Positions 15,627 through 23,046 of a stretch of 23,628 bases of DNA are shown in pieces. The DNA is taken from assembly GCA_038211615.1 (NCBI GenBank), contig JBBQVL010000072.1, forward strand, positions 1-23,628. The letters are read 5' to 3'. The position numbers and the translations under genes were made by a program. Numbering within the stretch: the stretch's first letter is position 1; the number at the start of each line of letters is the position of its first letter. The notes under the pieces are model-generated. The model did no database searches, was not told where the DNA came from, and worked only from the letters and a program-made list of their open reading frames with translations. Source of the stretch: DASWJZ01 sp038211615 (lineage in GTDB: Bacteria > Pseudomonadota > Alphaproteobacteria > Rhizobiales > Afifellaceae).

Positions 15627-16109
15627 ATGAATCGTTTCGGGCCCATTCTTGCGGCGCTTGCGCTGTTCCTTGCGCTCACCGGCGCGGCGACGGCGCAGGA
15701 TGCGGTCCCTGACCCGGCGGCAGTGGCGCCGGCGCCCGCCAAGCCCGTCAAGCCGGCGGCCACGCAGTCGGCCGCCGAGCCTGCAGCGCCCGCGACCGAG
15801 CCGCCGGCCCCGATCTACGACGAGAAGCTTCTTCGCCTCTCCGAGATCCTCGGTTCGCTGTCCTTCCTGCGCGATCTCTGCGGTCAATCCGACGGCGCGA
15901 CGTGGCGCGACGAGATGACCGCGCTGCTCGGCGCGGAGAAGCCGGCGCCGCAGCGGCGCACCCGGCTGATCGCGCGCTTCAACCACGGATTCGAGACCTT
16001 CAACGCGGTCTACCGCACCTGCACGCCCTCGGCCGAGCTCGCGATCTCGCGCTACCTGAGTGAAGGCGCCGCACTCGCCAGCGACGTCCGCGGTCGCTAC
16101 AACCAGTAA
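15627..16109 (+). CDS. TIGR02301 family secreted protein
   Basis: This 160-residue exported protein matches what I know of TIGR02301, a conserved alphaproteobacterial family of unknown function that is commonly found beside a NUDIX gene. It has a Sec signal peptide (MNRFGPILAALALFL..., cleavage after ATAQ near 24), then a Pro/Ala-rich low-complexity linker (~25-62). A compact helical domain follows with two cysteines, C85 (FLRDLCG) and C132 (YRTCTPSAE), likely a disulfide, and the family stretch ARFNHGFETFNAVYRTC. A longer frame starts at 15570 in an ATGA overlap with the NUDIX stop, but its extra 19 residues do not look like part of an export signal, so I chose 15627. Neither start has a good ribosome binding site. 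Function is unknown. Confidence 0.8.
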   Translation: MNRFGPILAALALFLALTGAATAQDAVPDPAAVAPAPAKPVKPAATQSAAEPAAPATEPPAPIYDEKLLRLSEILGSLSFLRDLCGQSDGATWRDEMTALLGAEKPAPQRRTRLIARFNHGFETFNAVYRTCTPSAELAISRYLSEGAALASDVRGRYNQ

Positions 16110-16190
16110 CGACGCGGATTAATGATCCTTTCACAAAGTCGTGTGCGCGCCCGCTGCGCCCATGTTAGTCCGGCCGAAAGGGATGGGGCG

Positions 16191-16460
16191 ATGTCAGAAG
16201 ACGTGATGGACGATAGCGGCCAGCCGGAGACCGACGAGCTCAAGCTGCAGAAGCGTGAGGCCTACCAGCGCTTCTCGGCCGTGTGGCAGGATGCGCTCGG
16301 CGCTGGCATCGAGCCGGAGATCCTCGCGCACGTCGCGCTTTTCGCGGCGCTTGGCGATCTTGTAGCGACCTATGGCGAAGCCGCCGTCGCGGGCTTTGCC
16401 GAGCGGCTGCCCGGCCGTATCGCCTCGGGCGAATTTTCCATACCGCTCTCGCTTCACTGA
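16191..16460 (+). CDS. small conserved hypothetical protein
   Basis: This 89-residue, probably soluble protein has an acidic N-terminus (MSEDVMDDSGQPETDE) and then a helical region: a charged helix (LKLQKREAYQRFSAVWQDAL) and two hydrophobic helices (PEILAHVALFAALGDLVATYG, GEAAVAGFAERLPGRIASGEF). The ATG at 16191 has GGATGGGG directly upstream. It lies 81 bases after the TIGR02301-type gene on the same strand. The hydrophobic helices are too polar at their edges to be sure of membrane insertion. I do not recognise a named family. Confidence 0.65.
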   Translation: MSEDVMDDSGQPETDELKLQKREAYQRFSAVWQDALGAGIEPEILAHVALFAALGDLVATYGEAAVAGFAERLPGRIASGEFSIPLSLH

Positions 16461-16561
16461 GTTCGGGCGCGACTGAGCTTCGGCGGGCGCTTGGCAAGTC
16501 CGGCCCGCTGTCACGGCCGCGTGCGGTTGCGCGCGCTGGGGCCCCTCCCTATCGTCGGCGG

Positions 16562-17191
16562 ATGAAACGCGACCCTATCCCGTTCGCCAGGCGCGCGTCG
16601 GCGGTTGCCATGGCGCTGGCGCTGGTCGTCGCCGTCTCGGCGACGGCGCTTGCGGCGATCGCGGGAACCGGCACGCAAGCGGGGGCGTCCGGATCAGCGC
16701 CAAATCCGATGGAGGCCGTCCCGCCGCTTCCCACCATCCTGCGCGCAGAATCCGACATGCCGGAGCCGGTGCGCGAGACGCGGCGGAAGCTGATCGAGGC
16801 GGCCAAATCCGGCGATATCGAGCAGCTCCGCGCCCTGATGAAGGCGCAGAGCCAGCCGCCGGCGGTCGCCCTCGGCGATCCCGGCGATCCGATCGAATAC
16901 CTGAAGGCGCTCGCGGCCGATTCCGCCGGCCGCGAGATCCTCGCGATTCTGCTGGAGGTGCTGCAGTCGGGCTTCGTGCATTCCGGACAGGGCACGCCGG
17001 ACGACATGTATGTGTGGCCGTATTTCGCGCAGTACCCGCTCGATGCGTTGACGCCGCAGCAGCTCGTCGAGCTTTTCACGCTGCTGACAGCGGCCGACTA
17101 CGAAGACATGAAGTCCTACGGGAGCTACACCTTCTTCCGCGTTGGCATCGCGCCGGACGGTCGCTGGCTGTTCTTCCTCGCCGGGGACTAA
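16562..17191 (+). CDS. conserved secreted or membrane-anchored protein of unknown function
   Basis: This encodes a 209-residue protein. A basic N-terminus (MKRDPIPFARR) precedes a hydrophobic stretch at ~12-35 that serves as a signal peptide (possible cleavage after ALA or AIA) or an uncleaved anchor. The mature part contains a helical segment (PEPVRETRRKLIEAAKSGDIEQLRALM) resembling a single ankyrin-like helix pair, then a tryptophan- and tyrosine-rich C-terminal region (MYVWPYFAQYPLDALTPQQLVELF, YEDMKSYGSYTFFRVGIAPDGRWLFFLAGD). The end resembles the closing strand of a catalytic or scaffold domain seen in conserved Rhizobiales exported proteins of unknown role. It lies 101 bases after the small gene at 16191 and is followed by the second palindromic repeat. 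No function is claimed. Confidence 0.72.
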   Translation: MKRDPIPFARRASAVAMALALVVAVSATALAAIAGTGTQAGASGSAPNPMEAVPPLPTILRAESDMPEPVRETRRKLIEAAKSGDIEQLRALMKAQSQPPAVALGDPGDPIEYLKALAADSAGREILAILLEVLQSGFVHSGQGTPDDMYVWPYFAQYPLDALTPQQLVELFTLLTAADYEDMKSYGSYTFFRVGIAPDGRWLFFLAGD

Positions 17192-17217
17192 CTCCTCCGC
17201 CTCCCCATCCCTCAGTT

Positions 17218-17357
17218 TGTCATCCCGGTTTGCCGCGAAGCGGCAAGACCGGGACCCAAAAACGCCTGGCCTGCAGAAGAGGCCCACCTTCGCGCGCCCG
17301 ATAGACGCGGTGCGTATGGATCCCGGACGCCTAGCGGGATCGGCTTCCGGGATGACA
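17218..17357. repeat. intergenic palindromic repeat, copy 2 (inverted)
   Basis: This ~140-base element has the same ends as the copy at 4289-4435 but in reverse orientation. Its left arm, TGTCATCCCGGTTTGCCGCG onward through GCGGCAAGACCGGGACCC, is the reverse complement of the right arm of copy 1 with one mismatch in the part compared. Its right arm, with GACGCGGTGCGTATGGATCCCGG and then TTCCGGGATGACA, mirrors the left arm of copy 1. The central ~50 bases differ more. Like copy 1, it sits exactly between two convergent genes. Confidence 0.85.
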
Positions 17358-17380
17358 AGAGAGGGGGTTGATAAGCGCAG

Positions 17381-18805
17381 CTATTCCGCGGGGGTGCGGA
17401 GGTGCTCGTCGCGCGCGTGCATCGCGGCGAGGCCGCCCGCCAGCATGATCGTCAGGATCGACGTGCGGACGTGCAGGCGTTTCCAGACCGCGAACGAAAG
17501 CCACAGGGCGCGAAGCGCGAGCGAGATGGCGCTGGCGATCGCGGCCCCGTTCAGGCCGAAGGGGATGACCAGCGCGATTGCGAGGAGCACGTTCACCACG
17601 ACGATCGCGAGATAGGTGGAAGCGGAGATGTCGCCATGGCCGGTCATGTTCAGCATGTCCTCCGCCGGCCCGGCGGCGACCCGCGCCAGCACGCCCGCGG
17701 CGAGGATGACGAGCGGGACGTATCCCGCCTCGAAGCCGTGCCCGAACATGTTGAGCATCGTCACCCCGGCCGCCACGATGATGCTGAGGGCGATCGCGGC
17801 GATGAGCAGTGTCGTCGCCGCGACATAGCGGCAGAGCCGTTGCAGCTCGTCGTGGTCACCGCGCGTGTGGGCGGCGGAGAAGAGATGCGCGGTGCCGACC
17901 GTCGCGGCATAGGGCACGAGGTTCACCACCTGGATGATGCGCGTCGCGGCGAAGTAGATGGCGATCTCCGCCGGGCTGACGAAGAAGGAGAGGACGAGCA
18001 CGTCGGCAAAGGAGGAAAGGTGCTGCGCGCCGTAGAGGACCGCGAAGGGCGCGGAGCCACGTATCCATTCGCGCGGCCGATAGGCGCGTGGGCCGCGATC
18101 GACGACGCGGTGGAGGCGCACGCGGATCGCCGTCGCCTGGTAGGCGGTCGAGATCGCCATGGTGAGCATGAGGCAGACGAAGCCGGTCAGCGCCGTCGCC
18201 TTGAAGCCGAGCGCGACGGCCGCCGCCATCAGGACAAGGAGAAGGCCCTGGCGCAGGATGTAGACCGGGAAGAGCGCCGGTATGGTCCAGTTGTAGGAAC
18301 GGCCGAGCCCCTCCAGGAACGACTGCAGGCACGCGAAGGGTATCGAGACCGCCATCAGCGCCATCGGCAGCAGGTAGGCGTGATCGAGAATGCCGTTGGC
18401 GAAGGGAAGGATCGCGATGAGAACCGCGCCGAAGAGGATCGATGAGGCGAGGATGACGAACGGCGCGAAGCGGATGAAGCCTCTGAGATGCGCGAACTCG
18501 CCGCGCTCGCGGAGTTGCGCGACGTAGCGGAGCGGCGAGTCGCCGAAGCCCAGCGAGGCGATCGCCGAGAAGACCAGGAACCACACCCAGGTGTAGGCGA
18601 AGACGCCGTATTCGTACTGGCCCATCAGCCGCGCGAAGACGACCTGCGCAAGGTAGGCGAGGCCGGCGCTCGTCAGGCGGATGACGAGCGCGATCGCGCC
18701 GGCGCGCCGCGCCACGGCGGCAGTGTCGGTCGCAGTCGTGAAGGCGCGAGCCTGCCGCAAGGCCGCCCGCAGGCGGCCGGCGGGCTCATCGGTCGAGAAA
18801 TTCAA
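17381..18805 (-). CDS. lipopolysaccharide/oligosaccharide flippase-like membrane protein (MOP superfamily)
   Basis: This 474-residue polytopic inner-membrane protein has the size and pattern of Wzx/RfbX-type flippases, which move lipid-linked sugars across the membrane for surface polysaccharide synthesis. A polar N-terminal ~35 residues precede about 12-14 membrane helices. Typical features are IRLTSAGLAYLAQVVFARLMGQYEYGVFAYTW at the start of the first repeat, where the ARLMGQYEYG turn matches the family's AR-LG---YG signature, and a central basic cytoplasmic loop (RVRLHRVVDRGPRAYRPREW). Initiation is a TTG at 18805, supported by GGAG seven bases upstream and the lack of another in-frame start near the N-terminus. 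It follows the dihydroorotase gene by 71 bases on the same strand. No glycosyltransferase or polymerase gene is nearby, so the cargo is unknown. Confidence 0.85.
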   Translation of the reverse strand: MNFSTDEPAGRLRAALRQARAFTTATDTAAVARRAGAIALVIRLTSAGLAYLAQVVFARLMGQYEYGVFAYTWVWFLVFSAIASLGFGDSPLRYVAQLRERGEFAHLRGFIRFAPFVILASSILFGAVLIAILPFANGILDHAYLLPMALMAVSIPFACLQSFLEGLGRSYNWTIPALFPVYILRQGLLLVLMAAAVALGFKATALTGFVCLMLTMAISTAYQATAIRVRLHRVVDRGPRAYRPREWIRGSAPFAVLYGAQHLSSFADVLVLSFFVSPAEIAIYFAATRIIQVVNLVPYAATVGTAHLFSAAHTRGDHDELQRLCRYVAATTLLIAAIALSIIVAAGVTMLNMFGHGFEAGYVPLVILAAGVLARVAAGPAEDMLNMTGHGDISASTYLAIVVVNVLLAIALVIPFGLNGAAIASAISLALRALWLSFAVWKRLHVRTSILTIMLAGGLAAMHARDEHLRTPAE

Positions 18806-18876
18806 ATCAACGCTCCGGCCGCCTTGGAGGGTTGGCTTTGTCTAACAGCCGGGCCTTAAGAGAGCGTGATCTTGGT

Positions 18877-20214
18877 TCAGGCTTGGTTACCAAGAGCCGC
18901 ATGGAAGCGGACGGGAAGGCCTTCGCCGGCGAGGAGCAGCTCCCCCTCCCACATGACGCGGCGGCCGCGGACGATCGTGCCGACCGGCCAGCCGGTCACA
19001 TGCCTACCCGCGTAGGGGGTCCAGCCGCAGCGCGATGCAATCCACGCATTTGTGATCGTCGCCTGCCGCTGCAGGTCGACGATGGTGAAGTCGGCGTCGT
19101 AGCCGACGGCGATCCGCCCCTTGCCGGCGATGCCGAAAAGGCGCGCCGGTCCGGCGCTCGTCATGTCCATGAAGCGGGCGAGCGAAAGGCGGCCGTGGGC
19201 CACATGATCGAGCATGACGGGCACGAGCGTCTGCACACCGGGCATGCCGGATGGCGATTGCGGGTAGGGCTGCGCCTTCTCCTCCAACGTGTGCGGTGCG
19301 TGGTCGGAGCCGAGAATGTCGGCGGTGCCGTCAACAACGCCGGACCAGATCGCGGCGCGATGTTCCGCGTCGCGCACCGGCGGGTTCATCTGCAGCAGCG
19401 TGCCCAGGCGGGGATAGTCGTCGGCCGAGAGCGTCAGGTGATGCGGCGTCACCTCCACCGATGCGATGTCCTTGTGGCCGGCGAGGAAGCGCATCTCGTC
19501 GGCGGTCGAGATATGCAGCACATGGATGATCGCCCCGGTCGCGCGCGCGATAGCGACCAGCCGCCGTGTGGCGGAGAGCGCCGCCTCCGCATCGCGCCAG
19601 ACCGGATGGCTCGATGCGTCTCCCGCGCGTCGCTCGGCGAGCCGCTCCTTCAGGCGAAACTCATCCTCGGCATGGAAGGCGGCGCGACGGCGGGTCTTTG
19701 CGAGGATCGCCCGCACGCCGGCATCGTCGGGGACGAGCAGCGAGCCGGTGGAGGAACCCATGAACACCTTGATGCCGGCCGCGCCCGGCAGGCGCTCGAG
19801 CTCCGGGATGTCGCGAAAATTGTCCGCCGTGCCGCCGACCCAGAAGGCGTGGTCGCAATGCATCCGCCCGCGGGCGCGCCTGAGCTTGTCCTCCAGCGTT
19901 GCGGCGCTGGTGGTGAGGGGGCTGGTGTTGGGCATCTCGAAGACGGCGGTGACACCCCCCATCACCGCCGCGCGCGAACCTGATTCCAGGTCCTCCTTGT
20001 GCTCCGCCCCAGGCTCGCGGAAATGCACCTGCGTGTCGATCACGCCCGGGAGGATTGTGAGCCCCGTGGCGTCGATGGTTTCACCCGCGTCGTTCCCCGA
20101 AAGATCGCCGAGCGCGGCAATGCGGCCGGCACGGACGCCGATATCTCGGATGCCGGTCCCATCGTGGTTGACGACGGTTCCAGCGCGGAGGAGGAGGTCG
20201 AAGGTTTGAGGCAT
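18877..20214 (-). CDS. pyrC: dihydroorotase-like amidohydrolase
   Basis: This 445-residue cyclic amidohydrolase is closest to the PyrC/dihydroorotase group that closes carbamoyl-aspartate to dihydroorotate in pyrimidine synthesis. Visible motifs are VIDTQVHFREPG (~58-69), FEMPNTSPLTT (substrate Asn), AGIKVFMGSSTG (Lys position), AFHAEDE (His), IIHVLHIST (His), LGSDHAPHT (catalytic Asp) and GKGRIAVGYDADFTIVDL near the C-terminus. The first metal motif reads Gln62-Val-His64 instead of the usual His-x-His. From memory, rhizobial homologues annotated as dihydroorotase share this Gln. The start at 20214 gives the normal family length; a much longer frame upstream is antisense to ygfZ and is not used. 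No pyrB is adjacent. It could instead be another cyclic-amide hydrolase such as a hydantoinase or allantoinase relative. Confidence 0.85.
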   Translation of the reverse strand: MPQTFDLLLRAGTVVNHDGTGIRDIGVRAGRIAALGDLSGNDAGETIDATGLTILPGVIDTQVHFREPGAEHKEDLESGSRAAVMGGVTAVFEMPNTSPLTTSAATLEDKLRRARGRMHCDHAFWVGGTADNFRDIPELERLPGAAGIKVFMGSSTGSLLVPDDAGVRAILAKTRRRAAFHAEDEFRLKERLAERRAGDASSHPVWRDAEAALSATRRLVAIARATGAIIHVLHISTADEMRFLAGHKDIASVEVTPHHLTLSADDYPRLGTLLQMNPPVRDAEHRAAIWSGVVDGTADILGSDHAPHTLEEKAQPYPQSPSGMPGVQTLVPVMLDHVAHGRLSLARFMDMTSAGPARLFGIAGKGRIAVGYDADFTIVDLQRQATITNAWIASRCGWTPYAGRHVTGWPVGTIVRGRRVMWEGELLLAGEGLPVRFHAALGNQA

Positions 20215-20230
20215 TCGGCGGTGGCCTTCT

Positions 20231-20263
20231 CCCTCCCCCTTGTGGGGAGGGGTGGGGGAGGGG
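20231..20263. promoter_or_regulatory. hairpin overlapping a G-quadruplex motif between divergent genes
   Basis: The arms CCCTCCCC (20231-20238) and GGGGAGGG (20244-20251) form an 8-bp stem with a 5-base loop. The same G tracts also belong to an uninterrupted G4-A-G4-T-G5-A-G4 array on the plus strand (20244-20263). The site lies 17 bases upstream of the dihydroorotase ATG (on the other strand) and 31 bases before the antitoxin-like gene. Its role is not known. Confidence 0.55.
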
Positions 20264-20294
20264 TAACTCCAAGCAAATAGCGGCGGAGCGGGCA

Positions 20295-20486
20295 ATGCCA
20301 ATGGGCAGACGGCGCGACGAATTACCGGATGCGAACTGGCCGATTTCGGATGAGGCGCTTCGCCAGAAGATTCGCGAGTCGTTGGACGACCCGAGACCAA
20401 GCATTCCGGCGGAGGAAGTCTTTGCACGCCTCCTGCGCCGCGCGGAAACCGTGAAAGCGAAGAATGCCCGTCGCCCACCTCGATGA
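20295..20486 (+). CDS. small antitoxin-like protein, no toxin adjacent
   Basis: This 63-residue, strongly charged protein contains SDEALRQKIRESLDDPRPSI and AEEVFARLLRRAE. This pattern resembles the C-terminal toxin-binding part of small type II antitoxins (ParD/RelB-like 'stability determinant' proteins), in which a D-PRP-IP--EVFARL segment recurs. The very basic N- and C-termini (MGRRRDE, KAKNARRPPR) are unusual. Either ATG at 20295 or 20301 may be used. Its last 23 bases overlap the start of ygfZ in another frame, and no ParE/RelE-type toxin is encoded next to it, so it may be an orphan antitoxin or have a different role. The resemblance is by eye. Confidence 0.55.
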   Translation: MPMGRRRDELPDANWPISDEALRQKIRESLDDPRPSIPAEEVFARLLRRAETVKAKNARRPPR

Positions 20487-21303
20487 TCGCGCCGTCGTCC
20501 GGATCGCCGGGCCGGACGCGGAGACGCTGCTGCAGAACGTGGTCACCTCCGACATGGATCGGGTCGGGAGTCACGGCAGCGGCTATGGAGCGCTGCTGAC
20601 GCCGCAGGGCAAGATCCTCTGGGATTTCGTGCTGCACCGCATGGCGGAGGGCTTCGCCGCGGATTTGAGGGCCGGCGAGGCGGAGGCGTTCGCCAGGCGG
20701 CTCTCGCTCTATCGGCTGCGGGCGAAGGTTGAGATTGCCGCCGCGCCGGAGCTTGCGGTGTTCGCGGAGTGGGGAGAACGGGAACGGGAAGCGCCCGCCG
20801 ATCCGCGGCTTGCGGCTCTCGGCAGTCGCTGGGTCGCGCCCAAGGGCTCGGTTGCGACTGACGCATCCGCAGCGGACTGGCATCGGCATCGCGTCGCGCT
20901 GGCGGTGCCGGAGGGCGGCATCGACTTTGTTTTCGGCGACGCGTTTCCGTTCGACGCGGGGATGGATTCGCTGAACGGCGTCGCCTTCGACAAGGGCTGC
21001 TACATCGGCCAGGAGGTGGTGAGCCGCATGCGCCATCGCGGCACGGCGCGGCGGCGCATCGTGGCGCTGCATGCGACCGGGCCGCTGCCGGAACCGGGAG
21101 CCGAGATCCTCGCCGGCGAGCGGCCTCTCGGGCGCCTAGGCTCCTCCCTTGAGGGCAAGGGAATCGGCCTGGTGCGGCTCGATCGGCTGCGCGCGGCGCT
21201 CGATGAGCATCTCCCGGTGCGCGCCGGACCGGAGGAAGTTTCGGTCGCCCTGCCGTCATGGGCGACGTATGGCTGGCCGACCACCGTCAGCGCGGAAGAC
21301 TGA
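20464..21303 (+). CDS. ygfZ: folate-binding Fe-S cluster protein YgfZ/CAF17/IBA57 family
   Basis: This 279-residue protein is related to the glycine-cleavage T-protein. Family members bind tetrahydrofolate and support assembly or repair of certain Fe-S enzymes, including the tRNA methylthiotransferase MiaB in E. coli. The diagnostic motif K-G-C-Y-x-G-Q-E is present at 177-184 (KGCYIGQEVVSRM), with the essential Cys179. The N-terminal half has the GcvT-like start (VRIAGPDAETLLQNVVTSDM, then GYGALLTPQGKILWDF). Length is typical for alphaproteobacterial members. The ATG at 20464 lies within the last codons of the antitoxin-like gene. It is followed by a 4-base gap to the HD gene, suggesting one transcript through to the histidine phosphatase. 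Confidence 0.93.
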   Translation: MPVAHLDDRAVVRIAGPDAETLLQNVVTSDMDRVGSHGSGYGALLTPQGKILWDFVLHRMAEGFAADLRAGEAEAFARRLSLYRLRAKVEIAAAPELAVFAEWGEREREAPADPRLAALGSRWVAPKGSVATDASAADWHRHRVALAVPEGGIDFVFGDAFPFDAGMDSLNGVAFDKGCYIGQEVVSRMRHRGTARRRIVALHATGPLPEPGAEILAGERPLGRLGSSLEGKGIGLVRLDRLRAALDEHLPVRAGPEEVSVALPSWATYGWPTTVSAED

Positions 21304-21307
21304 GCCG

Positions 21308-21934
21308 ATGCCCGACCGTCCCGGCGCACCGCAGCGCGCCTGGCAGCGCATGCTGTCAGGGCGTCGCCTCGATCTCCTCGGCCCGTCGCCGCTCGACGTG
21401 GAGATCGAGGACATCGCGCACGGGCTGGCGCGCGTCGCGCGCTGGAACGGCCAGACCTTCGGCGACCACGCCTTTTCGGTGGCGCAGCACTCGCTCCTCG
21501 TCGAGCGCATAGGAGCCCTTCAACATGCGGATTGCACCCCGCGCGAAAGACTGGCGACCCTGCTGCACGACGCGCCCGAATACGTAATTGGCGACCTGAT
21601 CTCGCCGTTCAAGGCGGTGATCGACACGCCCTACAAGCAGGTGGAGGAGCGCCTGCACGCGGCGATCCGCATCCGGTTTGGCCTGCCGGCGAAAATCCCG
21701 CAGCCGATGCAGGCGCGCATCAAGAAGGCCGACCAGGCGGCGGCCTATTTCGAGGCGGTGCGTCTTGCTGGCTTCGCCGATGCGGAAGCGGCGCGCTTCT
21801 TTGGGCGGCCAAGCGGGATCGGCGTGGAGCGGATCGCGGAGATGCTGGCGCCGTGGCCGGCGAAGAAGGCCGAGCAGTCGTTCCTGAAGGCGTTCAAGGC
21901 GGTTGCCAGGGCAGCGATGGCGGAACCGGCATGA
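21308..21934 (+). CDS. HD-domain phosphohydrolase, YfbR-like 5'-nucleotidase type
   Basis: This 208-residue HD-superfamily hydrolase has metal ligands H61 (AQHS), H87-D88 (LLHDAPE) and D141 (KKADQ). The segment LHDAPEYVIGDLISPFK (E91, D96) closely follows the HDASE--TGDLPTP-K pattern of E. coli YfbR, a 5'-deoxyribonucleotidase that acts on dNMPs in nucleotide-pool salvage. The N-terminal part (WQRMLSGRRLDLLGPSPLDV) is typical of alphaproteobacterial homologues. It starts 4 bases after ygfZ, and its stop overlaps the next start (ATGA), so translation is probably coupled. Substrate assignment rests on motif similarity. The upstream frame extends further but overlaps ygfZ, so the ATG at 21308 is preferred. 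Confidence 0.85.
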   Translation: MPDRPGAPQRAWQRMLSGRRLDLLGPSPLDVEIEDIAHGLARVARWNGQTFGDHAFSVAQHSLLVERIGALQHADCTPRERLATLLHDAPEYVIGDLISPFKAVIDTPYKQVEERLHAAIRIRFGLPAKIPQPMQARIKKADQAAAYFEAVRLAGFADAEAARFFGRPSGIGVERIAEMLAPWPAKKAEQSFLKAFKAVARAAMAEPA

Positions 21935-22446
21935 GCGCCATCGTCGTTTGCCCGCTATCGCGGCTTTCCGAGACGGTGGCCGCATACAAGGCGAGCCATA
22001 TCGTGACGCTGATCAACAACGGCACGGTTTTCGCGCGGCCTCCGGTCGTAGAGGCCGCGAACCATCTGCATGTCGCGATCCACGATATCAGCGAAGCGGC
22101 GGACGGCATGGTGCTGCCCGCCGAGGAGCATGTCAGCCGCACCCTCGCCTTCATGCGCGGCTGGGACCGGAGCGCTCCGATCGTCGTGCACTGCTACGCC
22201 GGGATCAGCCGCTCCACCGCCGCCGCCTTCTCCGCCTTCTGCGCCGCGCGTCCCGATGTCGACGAGGAGGAGATTGCGCGGCGCATCAGGGAGCGTTCGC
22301 CGGAGGCAACGCCGAACGCCCGCATCGTCGCCATCGCCGACGAGATTCTCGGCCGCTCGGGGCGCATGGTGCGCGCCATCCGGAAAATCGGTCGCGGCGC
22401 GGACGCTTTCGAGGGCTCCGTCTTCGCGCTCCGCCTCGATGAATGA
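21931..22446 (+). CDS. tyrosine/dual-specificity phosphatase-like protein (HCx5R)
   Basis: This 171-residue protein carries the cysteine-phosphatase signature HCYAGISRS with H87, C88 and R94, and a plausible general acid D52 in HDISEA. The motif is that of small dual-specificity or protein-tyrosine-like phosphatases; both protein phosphatase and inositol/nucleotide phosphate activity are possible. It has no signal peptide, so it is cytoplasmic. Its start overlaps the HD gene stop by 4 bases (ATGA at 21931), and it ends 9 bases before the histidine phosphatase gene. In this context it is the middle of three adjacent phosphohydrolase genes. Its substrate is unknown. Confidence 0.85.
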   Translation: MSAIVVCPLSRLSETVAAYKASHIVTLINNGTVFARPPVVEAANHLHVAIHDISEAADGMVLPAEEHVSRTLAFMRGWDRSAPIVVHCYAGISRSTAAAFSAFCAARPDVDEEEIARRIRERSPEATPNARIVAIADEILGRSGRMVRAIRKIGRGADAFEGSVFALRLDE

Positions 22447-22455
22447 TCCTTCCCT

Positions 22456-23037
22456 ATGAACCGTACACCGATCGTCTTCATCCGGCACGGCGAGACCGAC
22501 TGGAACCGCGAATTCCGCTTCCAGGGCCAGATGGACATCCCGCTGAACGACCACGGCCGCCGCCAGGCGGCGCGGAACGGGCGCGCGGTGGCGGGCATCC
22601 TCGCTTCAGGCGAATGGCGCATCGTCGGCTCGCCGCTCGGCCGGGCGCTCGAAACGATGCGGATCGCGCTCGAGACCGCGGGCCAGAGCCAGCACCCCTT
22701 CACCCTCGATCCGGTGCTGAAGGAAGTGAATTACGGCGACTGGGAAGGGATGACCCTGCCCGAGATCGGCGAGCACCTGCCGGATCAGGCGGCGGCGCGC
22801 GACGCCGACAAATGGGGCTACGTTCCCCCGAACGGCGAGAGCTACGCCGATCTCGCCGACAGGATCGCCGGATGGCTGAAGACGCTCGACGCGCCGACGG
22901 TCGTGGTGGCGCATGGTGGGATACTCCGGGCGCTGATGTATCTTCTGGCCGGTCTTCCCGCCCACGACGCCCCGCACCTCGCGGTGCCACAGGACAGGGT
23001 GATCCTGTTCACGGAGCGGTCGGTGCTGACGATCTGA
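22456..23037 (+). CDS. histidine phosphatase family protein (phosphoglycerate mutase-like)
   Basis: This 193-residue protein belongs to the branch-1 histidine phosphatase superfamily. The signature RHGETDWN has the phosphorylated His at H11, with R10 and E13. Other active-site residues are R63 (SPLGRALET), E90 (KEVNYGDWEG) and H153 (VVAHGG). The GDWEGMTLPEI segment is typical of cofactor-independent-of-mutase, phosphatase-type members rather than glycolytic mutase. From memory, a homologous gene lies next to aroC and fabI in many Rhizobiales; here aroC is close and fabI is far upstream. It follows the phosphatase-like gene by 9 bases and converges with the small gene at 23047. Confidence 0.9.
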   Translation: MNRTPIVFIRHGETDWNREFRFQGQMDIPLNDHGRRQAARNGRAVAGILASGEWRIVGSPLGRALETMRIALETAGQSQHPFTLDPVLKEVNYGDWEGMTLPEIGEHLPDQAAARDADKWGYVPPNGESYADLADRIAGWLKTLDAPTVVVAHGGILRALMYLLAGLPAHDAPHLAVPQDRVILFTERSVLTI

Positions 23038-23046
23038 AACTGAATA

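Noticed and set aside
17402..18445. 347-residue plus-strand open frame
   Set aside because: It is antisense to the flippase gene; extremely Arg/Asp/Glu-rich with no recognisable fold.
18832..19983. 383-residue plus-strand open frame
   Set aside because: It is antisense to the dihydroorotase gene and has shadow composition.
20215..21072. Upstream extension of the dihydroorotase frame to 731 residues
   Set aside because: The extra ~286 residues are antisense to ygfZ and the antitoxin-like gene and have no family match; the enzyme has normal length from 20214.
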